NCBI RefSeq assembly: GCF_009865135.1
Contig: NZ_WWGH01000002.1
Coordinates: 1,612,001 to 1,676,000, forward strand
Length of the DNA: 64,000 nt
DNA from: Streptomyces sp. SID8374
Lineage (GTDB): Bacteria; Actinomycetota; Actinomycetes; Streptomycetales; Streptomycetaceae
Direction of reading: 5' to 3'
Shown here piece after piece: positions 9,121-16,164 of this stretch (within the stretch, counting starts at the first letter, position 1; every line of letters begins with the position of its first letter). The notes under the pieces are model-generated. The model worked only from the letters and a program-made list of their open reading frames with translations, was not told the origin of the DNA and did not search any database. The translations under genes and the position numbers were made by a program.

Positions 9121-10050
9121 ATGCACGACAACGCCGCAGCCGACGACGGCCGTTACGACCTTTTGGTCGTCGGCTCGGCCAACGCCGACCTGGTGATCGG
9201 CGTCGAACGCCGCCCCGCCCCCGGCGAGACGGTGCTCGGCTCCGACCTGGCCGTCCACCCGGGCGGCAAGGGCGCCAACCAGGCAGTGGCCGCAGCCCGG
9301 TTGGGAGCCCGTACGGCGCTGCTCGCCCGGGTCGGCGACGACGACCACGGACGGCTGCTGCTGGAGAGCCAGCGCGCGGCGGGCGTGGACACCGAAGGCG
9401 TCCTGGTCGGCGGGGCCCCGACCGGCGTCGCGCTGATCACCGTGGACCCCTCGGGCGACAACAGCATCGTGGTGTCCCCGGGCGCCAACGGCCGCCTCAC
9501 CCCCGAGGACGTACGAGCGGCGGAACCGCTGCTGGCCGCCGCGCGGGTGGTCTCCGTACAGCTGGAGATCCCCCTGGACACGGTCGCGGAGACAGCGCGC
9601 CACCTGGGCCCCGGGGCCCGCCTCGTCCTCAACCCGTCCCCGCCCGCCCCGCTGCCCGACGAGGTGCTGGCCGCCTGCGACCCGCTGGTGGTCAACGAGC
9701 ACGAGGCGCGCTACATCCTCGGCGGGACGGCGGGGGAGACCCCGCACGACTGGGCCCCGGCCCTCCTCGCGCTCGGCCCGCGCTCGGTCGTCATCACCCT
9801 GGGCGCGGCGGGCGCACTGGTGGCCGACAGCCGCACGGGCTCCCTGGACCACCTGGTCAGCCCGAAGGTGGAGGCCGTCGACACGACGGGGGCCGGGGAC
9901 GCGTTCACCGCCGCCCTGGCCTGGCGCCTGGGCCGGGGCGACGACCTGCGCGAGGCGGCGGCCTTCGCGGTACGGGTGGGGGCGGCGGCCGTCACGTCGA
10001 GGGGCGCGCAGGCGTCCTTCCCGACGCTGGAGGAGGTCGACGCGCTGTGA
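9121..10050 (+). CDS. rbsK: Ribokinase
   Basis: The 309-residue PfkB-family kinase phosphorylates ribose to ribose-5-phosphate in the cytoplasm. The N-terminal signature HPGGKGANQAVAAARLG is at about residues 46-62, and the C-terminal VDTTGAGDAF motif with the catalytic aspartate is at about 254-263. The start ATG at 9121 is preceded by AGGAAG. It lies 46 bases after the transporter fusion and overlaps rbsD by four bases (GTGA), so the two are probably translationally coupled. Confidence 0.95.
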   Translation: MHDNAAADDGRYDLLVVGSANADLVIGVERRPAPGETVLGSDLAVHPGGKGANQAVAAARLGARTALLARVGDDDHGRLLLESQRAAGVDTEGVLVGGAPTGVALITVDPSGDNSIVVSPGANGRLTPEDVRAAEPLLAAARVVSVQLEIPLDTVAETARHLGPGARLVLNPSPPAPLPDEVLAACDPLVVNEHEARYILGGTAGETPHDWAPALLALGPRSVVITLGAAGALVADSRTGSLDHLVSPKVEAVDTTGAGDAFTAALAWRLGRGDDLREAAAFAVRVGAAAVTSRGAQASFPTLEEVDAL

Positions 10051-10436
10051 AGAAGTCGGGCATCCTCAACCGCCACCTGGCCGGTGCCATCGCCGAACTC
10101 GGCCACGGCGACACCGTGTTGGTCTGCGACGCGGGCATGCCGATCCCACCCGGCCCCCGCGTGGTCGACCTCGCCTTCCGCGCCGGAACCCCGCCGTTCG
10201 CCGAGGTGCTGGACGGCCTGCTGGACGAGCTGGAGGTGGAAGGGGCGACGGCGGCCCTGGAGGTACGCGAAGCCAACCCGGAGGCCACGGCGCTCCTGGC
10301 CGGTCACTTCCCCCGGCTGGAGCTGATCCCGCACGACGAGCTCAAGGCGCGTACCGCGTCGGCGCGCCTGGTCGTACGGACGGGGGAGGCCCGGCCGTAC
10401 GCGAACGTGCTGCTGCGGTGCGGGGTGTTCTTCTGA
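10047..10436 (+). CDS. rbsD: D-ribose pyranase
   Basis: The 129-residue RbsD/FucU-family protein interconverts pyranose and furanose or open forms of ribose, supplying the form used by ribokinase. His20 and Asp28 (AELGHGDTVLVCDAGMP) match the family's catalytic region, and the C-terminal GEARPYANVLL carries the conserved Tyr/Asn pair. The GTG start overlaps the rbsK stop. It is the last gene of the operon and is followed 14 bases later by a strong hairpin. Confidence 0.95.
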   Translation: MKKSGILNRHLAGAIAELGHGDTVLVCDAGMPIPPGPRVVDLAFRAGTPPFAEVLDGLLDELEVEGATAALEVREANPEATALLAGHFPRLELIPHDELKARTASARLVVRTGEARPYANVLLRCGVFF

Positions 10437-10450
10437 GCGAGTGGGACGGT

Positions 10451-10485
10451 GGCGGGCCGCACCCCGACAAGGGGTGCGGCCCGCC
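10451..10485 (+). terminator. Terminator of the ribose operon
   Basis: A perfect 15-bp stem (GGCGGGCCGCACCCC with its complement) and a 5-base loop GACAA lie directly after rbsD. Confidence 0.85.
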
Positions 10486-10535
10486 CCGGCGAAAAGATCT
10501 GGCCGATCGCGGTGATCGCAGCTACGCTTCCCGCG

Positions 10536-10589
10536 ATGAATCACTCCGAGAACAGATCGGGGGACCCGTCCGCGCAAGGTGAGTGCTGA
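10536..10589 (+). other. Possible 17-codon leader ORF, perhaps leaderless
   Basis: An ATG at 10536 opens 17 codons (MNHSENRSGDPSAQGEC) whose TGA overlaps the ATG at 10589 of the next gene by one base. TACGCT at 10523-10528 could be a -10 box 7 bases upstream, so the ORF could be the 5' end of a leaderless mRNA. This may be coincidence; no homologue is recognised. Confidence 0.25.
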
Positions 10590-11575
10590 TGCTCACCCAC
10601 GCCGCACATCGGGATTCCCACCCTTCCTTCTGGCCGCGCGTGCGCGAGTTCGCCGTGCCGGCCTCCATGATCGAGAACGCGACCGCCCGCCGCGAGGCCG
10701 GGGACTGGGCAGGTGCCTGCGCCGCAGTGGGCATCGACCAGGCCGCGCTGCTCCGACTCGTACTCGAACGGCGGATCGGCGCACTGCAACTCCCGCCCGG
10801 CGTACGGATCGTGGCCGCCGCCAACCCGCGCTCCTCGGCGGCCGACGGGTGGGAGCTGAGCCCGCCGCTCGCGAACCGGTTCGTCCATCTCCAGTGGGCC
10901 CACGACCACGAGGTCGTCGTCCGGGGCCTCGCCGGGACCTGGCCGCGTGCGACGCTGCCCCGGCTGGACCCCGAAAGGCTGCCCGAGGCCGTCGACTTCG
11001 CCCGGCGCGCGGTCTGCGGGCTGCTCTCCGCCCGTCCCACGCTCGTCCACCGGCTGCCCACCACGGAGACGCGCCGGGGCGGACCCTGGCCCTCGCCGCG
11101 CAGCTGGGACATGGCGCTGACGCTCGTCGCCTTCGCCACCGCCGCCGGGTCCTCCCGGGACGTGCTGTCCCTGCTGGTCCGGGGCACGGCGGGGGACGGG
11201 CCGGGGCTGGAGCTGCTGGCGAGCCTGGACCGGATGGACCTTCCGGACCCCGAGGATCTGCTCGCCGACCCGGCGGGCGCCGTCCTGCCCGAGCGCGGCG
11301 ATCTCCGCCAGGCCGCACTGGACGGTGTGGTCGCGGCGGTCCGTACCCGCCCGGAACGGGGCCGTTGGGACGCCGCGTGGGCGCTGCTCGTCCGGGCGCT
11401 GGAGACCGGGGCCCCGGACCTGGTGGTCGTCCCCGCGACCACCCTCGCCACACTGCGGCAGGAGGACTGGGATGTCCCGGCGGCCGTCGAAGACCTTGCC
11501 GGGGTCATCTCCCTGTCCCGGCGGGCCGACCGGGCGGCGGAACGTGTCGCTGCGACGGGGAAGTCGGGCCGATGA
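10589..11575 (+). CDS. Chimeric ORF: foreign N-terminus joined to the C-terminal half of a MoxR-like AAA+ ATPase
   Basis: The 328-residue reading frame appears to be built from two pieces. From about residue 51 (QAALLRLVLERRIGALQLPPG, then VRIVAAANPRSSAADGWELS and PPLANRFVHLQW) it matches the middle and C-terminal part of MoxR-like ATPases, starting just after where Walker B and the DEISS-type segment should be. The first 50 residues (FAVPASMIENATARREAGDW, then AGACAA) resemble the start of a different Streptomyces protein that, from memory, is encoded near such ATPases. No Walker A or Walker B is present anywhere. An internal deletion of the intervening genes would explain this; the apparent joint is near 10735-10745. 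ATG at 10589 has AAGGTGAG upstream; it overlaps the VWA gene by four bases. Probably not an active ATPase. Confidence 0.65.
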   Translation: MLTHAAHRDSHPSFWPRVREFAVPASMIENATARREAGDWAGACAAVGIDQAALLRLVLERRIGALQLPPGVRIVAAANPRSSAADGWELSPPLANRFVHLQWAHDHEVVVRGLAGTWPRATLPRLDPERLPEAVDFARRAVCGLLSARPTLVHRLPTTETRRGGPWPSPRSWDMALTLVAFATAAGSSRDVLSLLVRGTAGDGPGLELLASLDRMDLPDPEDLLADPAGAVLPERGDLRQAALDGVVAAVRTRPERGRWDAAWALLVRALETGAPDLVVVPATTLATLRQEDWDVPAAVEDLAGVISLSRRADRAAERVAATGKSGR

Positions 11576-12819
11576 CGGCGACGGACGCGCCCAGCGCACT
11601 CGACCCGGACAAGCTCTTCGCCGCCCGGCTGCAAGCCGCCCGGGCCCGCCCCTATCTGGCCACGGCCCTCTTCGCCCTGCACACCGTGGAGTCGTGGCGG
11701 GTGCCGACCATGGGCGTCGACCGGTACTGGCGGTGCTATGTCTCCCCGGCCTATGTGGCACGTACTCCGGTGGAGGAGCTGGCCGGGGTCTGGGTACACG
11801 AGGTGTCGCACCTGCTCCGCGACCACCACGGCCGCAGCGACCGGGTCGCCCGGCAGCGCGGGCTGACCGGGCCGGGGGAGCGGCTGCGGATGAACATCGC
11901 CGCCGACTGCGAGATCAACGACGACGTGTACGGCGACGGCCTGGCCCGCCCGAAGGGCATCGTGTACCCGTCGACCCTCCAACTGCCGTCCGGCGAACTC
12001 ATGGAGGACTACCTGCGCCGGTTCCGGCTCGGCCCGCGCACCCAGAACCTCGCCTGGCTGGACTGCGGCAGCGGCGCCGACGGTCTGGACAGGGACTGGG
12101 AGTTGGGGCCCGAAGGCGCGCACGGGCTGAGCGACCAGGAGCAGGACGCGGTCCGCTTCCGGGTGGCGCAGGGCATCACCGGCCGGCCGGGCAACGCCTC
12201 GAAGGGGTGGAAGCGGTGGGCGGAGGAGGCGTTCCATCCACCGCAGCCCTGGCGGGAGTTGCTGGGCGCGGCGGTCCGCTCGGCCGCCTCGGGATCGGGT
12301 GCGGGCGAGGACTACACGTACGGCCGGCCGTCCCGGCGCTCCGCCGGACTCCCCGGCGTCGTCCTGCCGAGCCTGCGCCGCAGACCGCCCCGGGTCTCCG
12401 TCGTCATCGACACCTCCGGCTCGGTCAGCGACGCCGAACTGGGCAGCGCCCTCCTGGAAGTCGCCGCCATCGTCCGGGCCGTCGGCGGCCGCCGCGACCT
12501 GGTCACCGTCCTCGCCTGCGACGCGGCCACCCGGGTCGTGCACCCGCTGTGCCGCGCCGAGGGCATCCCGCTGCTGGGCGGTGGCGGCACCGATCTGCGT
12601 ACGGGCTTTGCCAAGGCGCTCCGGGCCCAGCCGCGCCCCGACGCCGTCGTGGTCCTGACCGACGGGCAGACGCCGTGGCCCACCGCCCGACCGGCCTGCC
12701 GGACGGTCGTCGGCCTCTTCCCGAGGGAGCGCGGGCGCCGCTCCTGGAACGAGGACGATCCCGAGTACGTCCCGCCCGGGCCGCCGGATTGGGCGCGGGT
12801 GGTGGAGATCGGTCAGTAG
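11572..12819 (+). CDS. VWA-like metallopeptidase-domain protein (DUF2201)
   Basis: The 415-residue protein has an N-terminal putative metallopeptidase region with HEVSH at residues 76-80 (an HExxH motif) and CEINDD downstream. The C-terminal half is a von Willebrand factor A-like domain with VVIDTSGSVSDAELG (a DxSxS metal site) and GGGGTDLR. Such proteins are normally paired with a MoxR-type AAA+ ATPase as a chaperone-like unit. Its start overlaps the truncated MoxR ORF (ATGA), so the usual order is kept although the ATPase has lost its catalytic core. Substrate unknown. Confidence 0.85.
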   Translation: MTATDAPSALDPDKLFAARLQAARARPYLATALFALHTVESWRVPTMGVDRYWRCYVSPAYVARTPVEELAGVWVHEVSHLLRDHHGRSDRVARQRGLTGPGERLRMNIAADCEINDDVYGDGLARPKGIVYPSTLQLPSGELMEDYLRRFRLGPRTQNLAWLDCGSGADGLDRDWELGPEGAHGLSDQEQDAVRFRVAQGITGRPGNASKGWKRWAEEAFHPPQPWRELLGAAVRSAASGSGAGEDYTYGRPSRRSAGLPGVVLPSLRRRPPRVSVVIDTSGSVSDAELGSALLEVAAIVRAVGGRRDLVTVLACDAATRVVHPLCRAEGIPLLGGGGTDLRTGFAKALRAQPRPDAVVVLTDGQTPWPTARPACRTVVGLFPRERGRRSWNEDDPEYVPPGPPDWARVVEIGQ

Positions 12820-12844
12820 CCCCGGCCGGGCGTTGCGTACCGCG

Positions 12845-13639
12845 TCAGCATGCCCCCACCAGCTCTGCCAGCGCCTCCGCCAGCGCGTCCAGTCCCGGCC
12901 CCGCCGGGCCGCCCGGCTCGGTCATGTACGTGTCGCGGCGGATCTCGATCATCAGGGCCGTGACCCGGCGGTCGGTGCCGTAGTGCTTCAGCGGGACGTA
13001 CGTACCGGCGAACGGGCTGTCGACCCCCGTCCCGCCGAACCCCGCGAACGCCTCCTCCGTCAGGGAGCGCAGCTCGGGCGGGGTGTGGAACGGGTCGGTG
13101 CCCAGGCAGATCGGCGGCCGGGGGCCCGTGCCGTGGAGTTCGTACGGGAGGGGCTCGCTCGGGTACGAGTGGACGTCGACGATCACCGCGCGGCCCGTGG
13201 CGGCGATCCGGGCGTCGACCGCCTCCGTCATCGCCTGCGCGTACGGGTGGAAGTAGCTGTCCAGCAGGGGGCGTTGGTCGAGGTCCGGCGCGCGCAGGCG
13301 TTCACGGTGGGTGGTGTGCGTGTAGACCGCGCCCATGCCCACGGCGCGCATCTCCTCGCGGTCGTCCGGGAAGCGTTCGGGGTCGACGACCAGGCGGGAG
13401 AGGGCGTTGACGTGGCGCCAGGGCCGGGTGGGGCAGGCCTCGGCCGCCCGGGCCGCCAGTTCGGCGGTGTGGGAGTCGGTGATGTGGTCGAGTTCCCGCT
13501 CCAGAGCCCCGTCGCCCAGCAGGATTCCGCCGCGTACCTCCTCCGGAATCGTCCGCGACCCGTGCGGTACGTGCAGCAGCACCGGGGAATCGGCGCTTCC
13601 GGGGAGGAGGTGGAACGACGGCTGGGCGGCGGGGCTCAT
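12845..13639 (-). CDS. N-formylglutamate amidohydrolase family protein
   Basis: This 264-residue protein matches the N-formylglutamate deformylase family: LLHVPHGSRTIPEE near the start, HVNALSRLVVDPERF, YFHPYAQAMTEAV and VIVDVHSYPSEPLPYE. The family hydrolyses N-formylglutamate in histidine breakdown. No hut gene is nearby, so the true substrate is uncertain. It converges on the VWA gene with only 25 bases between their stop codons. Confidence 0.85.
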   Translation of the reverse strand: MSPAAQPSFHLLPGSADSPVLLHVPHGSRTIPEEVRGGILLGDGALERELDHITDSHTAELAARAAEACPTRPWRHVNALSRLVVDPERFPDDREEMRAVGMGAVYTHTTHRERLRAPDLDQRPLLDSYFHPYAQAMTEAVDARIAATGRAVIVDVHSYPSEPLPYELHGTGPRPPICLGTDPFHTPPELRSLTEEAFAGFGGTGVDSPFAGTYVPLKHYGTDRRVTALMIEIRRDTYMTEPGGPAGPGLDALAEALAELVGAC

Positions 13640-13695
13640 GGAGCGGGTCCTTCACGGGTGGGGCAAGGAGGGCCCCGATTGTCCCACCCGTGCCG

Positions 13696-14685
13696 TCAGT
13701 TGGCCGAGCCGATCACCGGGTAGTGGTCGGAGAGGTTCGTGTACGTGTAGTTCTTGCCCCAGCTGGAGACCGTCCAGGGCGCGCTCTGCTCCTTGATCAC
13801 ATCGTTCTTCCAGTCGGCGGGCTTCACGTGGCCGGCGCGGTGGAGGACGTGGTCCAGGTCCTCGCGGGGGTCGTTCGGGTAGCGCTCGGAGGCGATCGAG
13901 TTGTCGCGGGTGTCGAAGGAGTACGTGTGGCCGGTCTTGGTGTCGGCCGGGACCAGGTCCGCGTCCTTGAGGAAGGAGGCGTACTCGGCGGAGTGCCCGT
14001 CCACGTTGAAGTCGCCCGCCACGATGACCTGTTCGGAGGCCGGGATCTTCTTGGCGTCCAGGAAGGCGTCCATCGCCTTGAACTGGAGACTGCGCATCCG
14101 GGCGGCCTCGCCCGCCGAACAGCCGGGGTCGGTCGACTGGGCGTGCGTGCCGACGACATGGACGCGGGTGCCGTTGACGTTCAACACCGTATAGGCGAAG
14201 CCCTTGTTGGACCACCAGTCGCCGCCGCAGGCGTCCTTGAAGACGTACTGCTCCTTGCGGATGATCGGCCACTTGCTCAGGATCGTGACACCGCCGTCCT
14301 CCGGAGTCGTCGCCGAGTACGAGCCGCTGGTGGCGTCCCAGCCGCTCTTGCTCCGGCCGACCACCGGCGTCTGGTACGGGTACTGGGCGGCGGAGTTCCG
14401 CAGCAGCGCGTCGGAGGCCCCGTTGTCGAAGGCCTCCTGGATCACGACCACGTCGTTGCCCCGGAAGAACGACGTCTTCGGGATCTCCGCCGCCCGGTGG
14501 TCCTGGCCCCAGTTGGGGTACAGGGTCTTGCTGAAGATGAACGTGTTGTACGAGAGCACCCGCAGCGACGGGGTGTCGGCGGTGGTGGCCGCCGTGGCCT
14601 GGGGTGCGTTCATGGCCAGCGGGACGGCGGCGAGCGCGGCGGAGAGGGCCACGCCGGAAAGGCGGCGGAACGTGGAGTGCGGCAC
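13696..14685 (-). CDS. Secreted sphingomyelin phosphodiesterase (sphingomyelinase C)
   Basis: The 329-residue protein starts with a signal peptide (LSGVALSAALAAVPLAMNAP, cleavage likely after ATAA). An endonuclease/exonuclease/phosphatase fold follows: LRVLSYNTFIFSKTLYPNWGQ, VVVIQEAFDN (metal-binding Glu), VIVAGDFNVDG (catalytic Asp/Asn) and LSDHYPVIGSAN (catalytic His). This pattern and length match bacterial sphingomyelinase C, which releases phosphocholine from sphingomyelin outside the cell. I chose the GTG at 14685, with CAGGAG 6 bases upstream, over the longer open frame because it begins right before the signal peptide. Confidence 0.9.
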   Translation of the reverse strand: MPHSTFRRLSGVALSAALAAVPLAMNAPQATAATTADTPSLRVLSYNTFIFSKTLYPNWGQDHRAAEIPKTSFFRGNDVVVIQEAFDNGASDALLRNSAAQYPYQTPVVGRSKSGWDATSGSYSATTPEDGGVTILSKWPIIRKEQYVFKDACGGDWWSNKGFAYTVLNVNGTRVHVVGTHAQSTDPGCSAGEAARMRSLQFKAMDAFLDAKKIPASEQVIVAGDFNVDGHSAEYASFLKDADLVPADTKTGHTYSFDTRDNSIASERYPNDPREDLDHVLHRAGHVKPADWKNDVIKEQSAPWTVSSWGKNYTYTNLSDHYPVIGSAN

Positions 14686-14837
14686 GAGGTCTCCTGCTGA
14701 ATGAGTGGGGGCGTACCGGGTGGCACCCATCAAAGCAGCGGGAGTTACCCACGGGTAGACATCGGATGCCGTGAGTCTGTCCTGGCGAATGCCATCAGGA
14801 TTCGGCCAAAGATCAACTCGGTACGACGCGGGTCCGG

Positions 14838-15467
14838 TCAGCCCGGCTCGGCGTAGACGATGAGGTTGTCGACCGGATGCCCCTCCGCGTCGAACGCGCC
14901 GTCGCAGGTGACCAGCCGCAACGTACTGCCCTTGGTGGCACCGTAGACCCGCTCGGTGGGGAACGCCTGCTTGCTGACCGTCTCCTTGCCCGTCACGGTG
15001 AAGCGCAGCGACTTTCCGTCGCCGCCACGGACGAGCACCTCGGCACCCTTGCGGATGTCCTTGAGATCGTGGAAGACGGCCCGGCCGAAGCGGGTGTCGT
15101 TGTGGCCGATCAGGACGGCCGGCCCCGGTGCGCCGGGCGCGGACCCGCCGCTGTACCAGCCTGCCGTCATGGCCTTCTCCGCGGGCGGGACCTCGACCGT
15201 GCCGTCCGCGTTGAGCCCCAGGCGCATGAGGGAGCTGCGGATCTTGAGGGAGGGAATGGTGACCTCGGTGGGGGCCGAGGCGGGCGGCTCGTCCGTCGCG
15301 GTGGGGGCCGGTGCCGAGGAGGCCGGAGCGGACGCGGCCGGCGGGGAGGTGGCCGATGACGGTTCCGGTCCCGCGCAGGCCGTCAGGGCCGCGCAGGTCA
15401 CCAGTGCGGCCAGGAGGGCGGCCGGGCGGGAGCGGTGGGGGCGATGGGAGAACGTGCGGACGTGCAT
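14838..15467 (-). CDS. Class F sortase-like protein
   Basis: The 209-residue protein has an N-terminal signal region ending LVTCAALTACAG (possible lipobox), a Ser/Ala/Pro-rich spacer, and a sortase beta-barrel from about residue 70 (VTIPSLKIRSSLMRLGLNADG). The catalytic His is in VLIGHNDTRFG and the Cys in LRLVTCDGAFD. Sortases attach proteins to the cell wall or cut sorting signals. No arginine follows the Cys, where many sortases have their third catalytic residue (GHPVDNLIVYA here). The gene lies just downstream of a small wall-type protein that may be its partner. ATG at 15467 is preceded by GGAG. Confidence 0.85.
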   Translation of the reverse strand: MHVRTFSHRPHRSRPAALLAALVTCAALTACAGPEPSSATSPPAASAPASSAPAPTATDEPPASAPTEVTIPSLKIRSSLMRLGLNADGTVEVPPAEKAMTAGWYSGGSAPGAPGPAVLIGHNDTRFGRAVFHDLKDIRKGAEVLVRGGDGKSLRFTVTGKETVSKQAFPTERVYGATKGSTLRLVTCDGAFDAEGHPVDNLIVYAEPG

Positions 15468-15556
15468 GGGGGCTCCAGGAGTGACCACCGGGCGTGGCGC
15501 CGCCCCGGTGCGGGACGGCGCCACGATCGGTCTCAGTGGTGAAGGATGATGAGAGG

Positions 15557-15991
15557 TCAGCCGTTGCGGCGGCGGAGCACGAGGGTGCCCGCGCCCGCCA
15601 GCAGGGCGGCCCCGGCCACCGAACCGGCGAGGGCCGTGGTGCCGGGTCCTTCGGTGCCGGCCGGGCGCTCACCGGCCGCCACACCGCCGCGCGGTGCGAC
15701 CGCCGGGGCGGGGGTGGCCTCGCGGGGCGCCACGGGTGCCGGACGGTCGCCCGCCGCGACGCCGCCACGGGGGGCGGCGGAGGGGCGGGCCTCCTTCGGC
15801 GCGGCCTGCTGCGGCGCGGCCTCGGCGGCCTTCGCCCGCTCCGGCGACACCTCCGGGGCGCTCTCGGCGGGTGCCGACGGCCTCGGGGTCGCGTCGGCGA
15901 AGGCGGCGGTGGTCGGGAGCAGCACCGCGCCGGCCGCGACGGCGGCGAACACGGCGGTGCGCAGGGAGAGGCGAGCGGTCAAAGCGGTCAT
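15557..15991 (-). CDS. Small secreted, C-terminally anchored protein, likely partner of the sortase
   Basis: The 144-residue protein has a signal peptide (LRTAVFAAVAAGAVLLPTTA then AFA), an Ala/Pro/Glu-rich body, and a C-terminal hydrophobic helix (LAGSVAGAALLAGAGTLVL) ending in RRRNG. That layout is of a wall-sorting signal, but no clear LPxTG or LAxTG precedes the helix. The body holds two copies of APRGGVAAG(D/E)RPA. I recognise no family. The ATG at 15991 is chosen over a longer frame because GGAG lies 8 bases upstream and the signal peptide begins there. The downstream sortase gene is 89 bases away. Confidence 0.75.
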   Translation of the reverse strand: MTALTARLSLRTAVFAAVAAGAVLLPTTAAFADATPRPSAPAESAPEVSPERAKAAEAAPQQAAPKEARPSAAPRGGVAAGDRPAPVAPREATPAPAVAPRGGVAAGERPAGTEGPGTTALAGSVAGAALLAGAGTLVLRRRNG

Positions 15992-16113
15992 ACGGATGGC
16001 TCCATTCGTACGTCGCCCCGTGACGGGCCCGGCGCCGTTGTGCACCGGGTACGGGGCAGGGAGCCAGGCTGACCGGAAGTTATGAGGAAGCTGTCAGGAC
16101 GCTGTGGTCATCC

Positions 16114-16149
16114 CATCAGCGCACTCATCGGCGCACTCATCAGCGCACC
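16114..16149. repeat. Three tandem 12-bp repeats
   Basis: Three adjacent copies of CATC(A/G)GCGCAC(T/C) at 16114-16125, 16126-16137 and 16138-16149 fill the gap between the histidine kinase stop and the promoter region of the small secreted protein. Function unknown. Confidence 0.7.
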
Positions 16150-16164
16150 CGGCAGATGCGCCTG

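Noticed and set aside
10579..12819. One 746-residue frame covering both the MoxR fragment and the VWA protein
   Set aside because: Only the part from 11572 is the real VWA protein; the upstream part is a different frame of the MoxR ORF.
13696..15768. A 690-residue frame that would fuse extra sequence to the sphingomyelinase
   Set aside because: A GTG with a good ribosome site at 14685 directly precedes a signal peptide; the upstream part overlaps the sortase gene in another frame.
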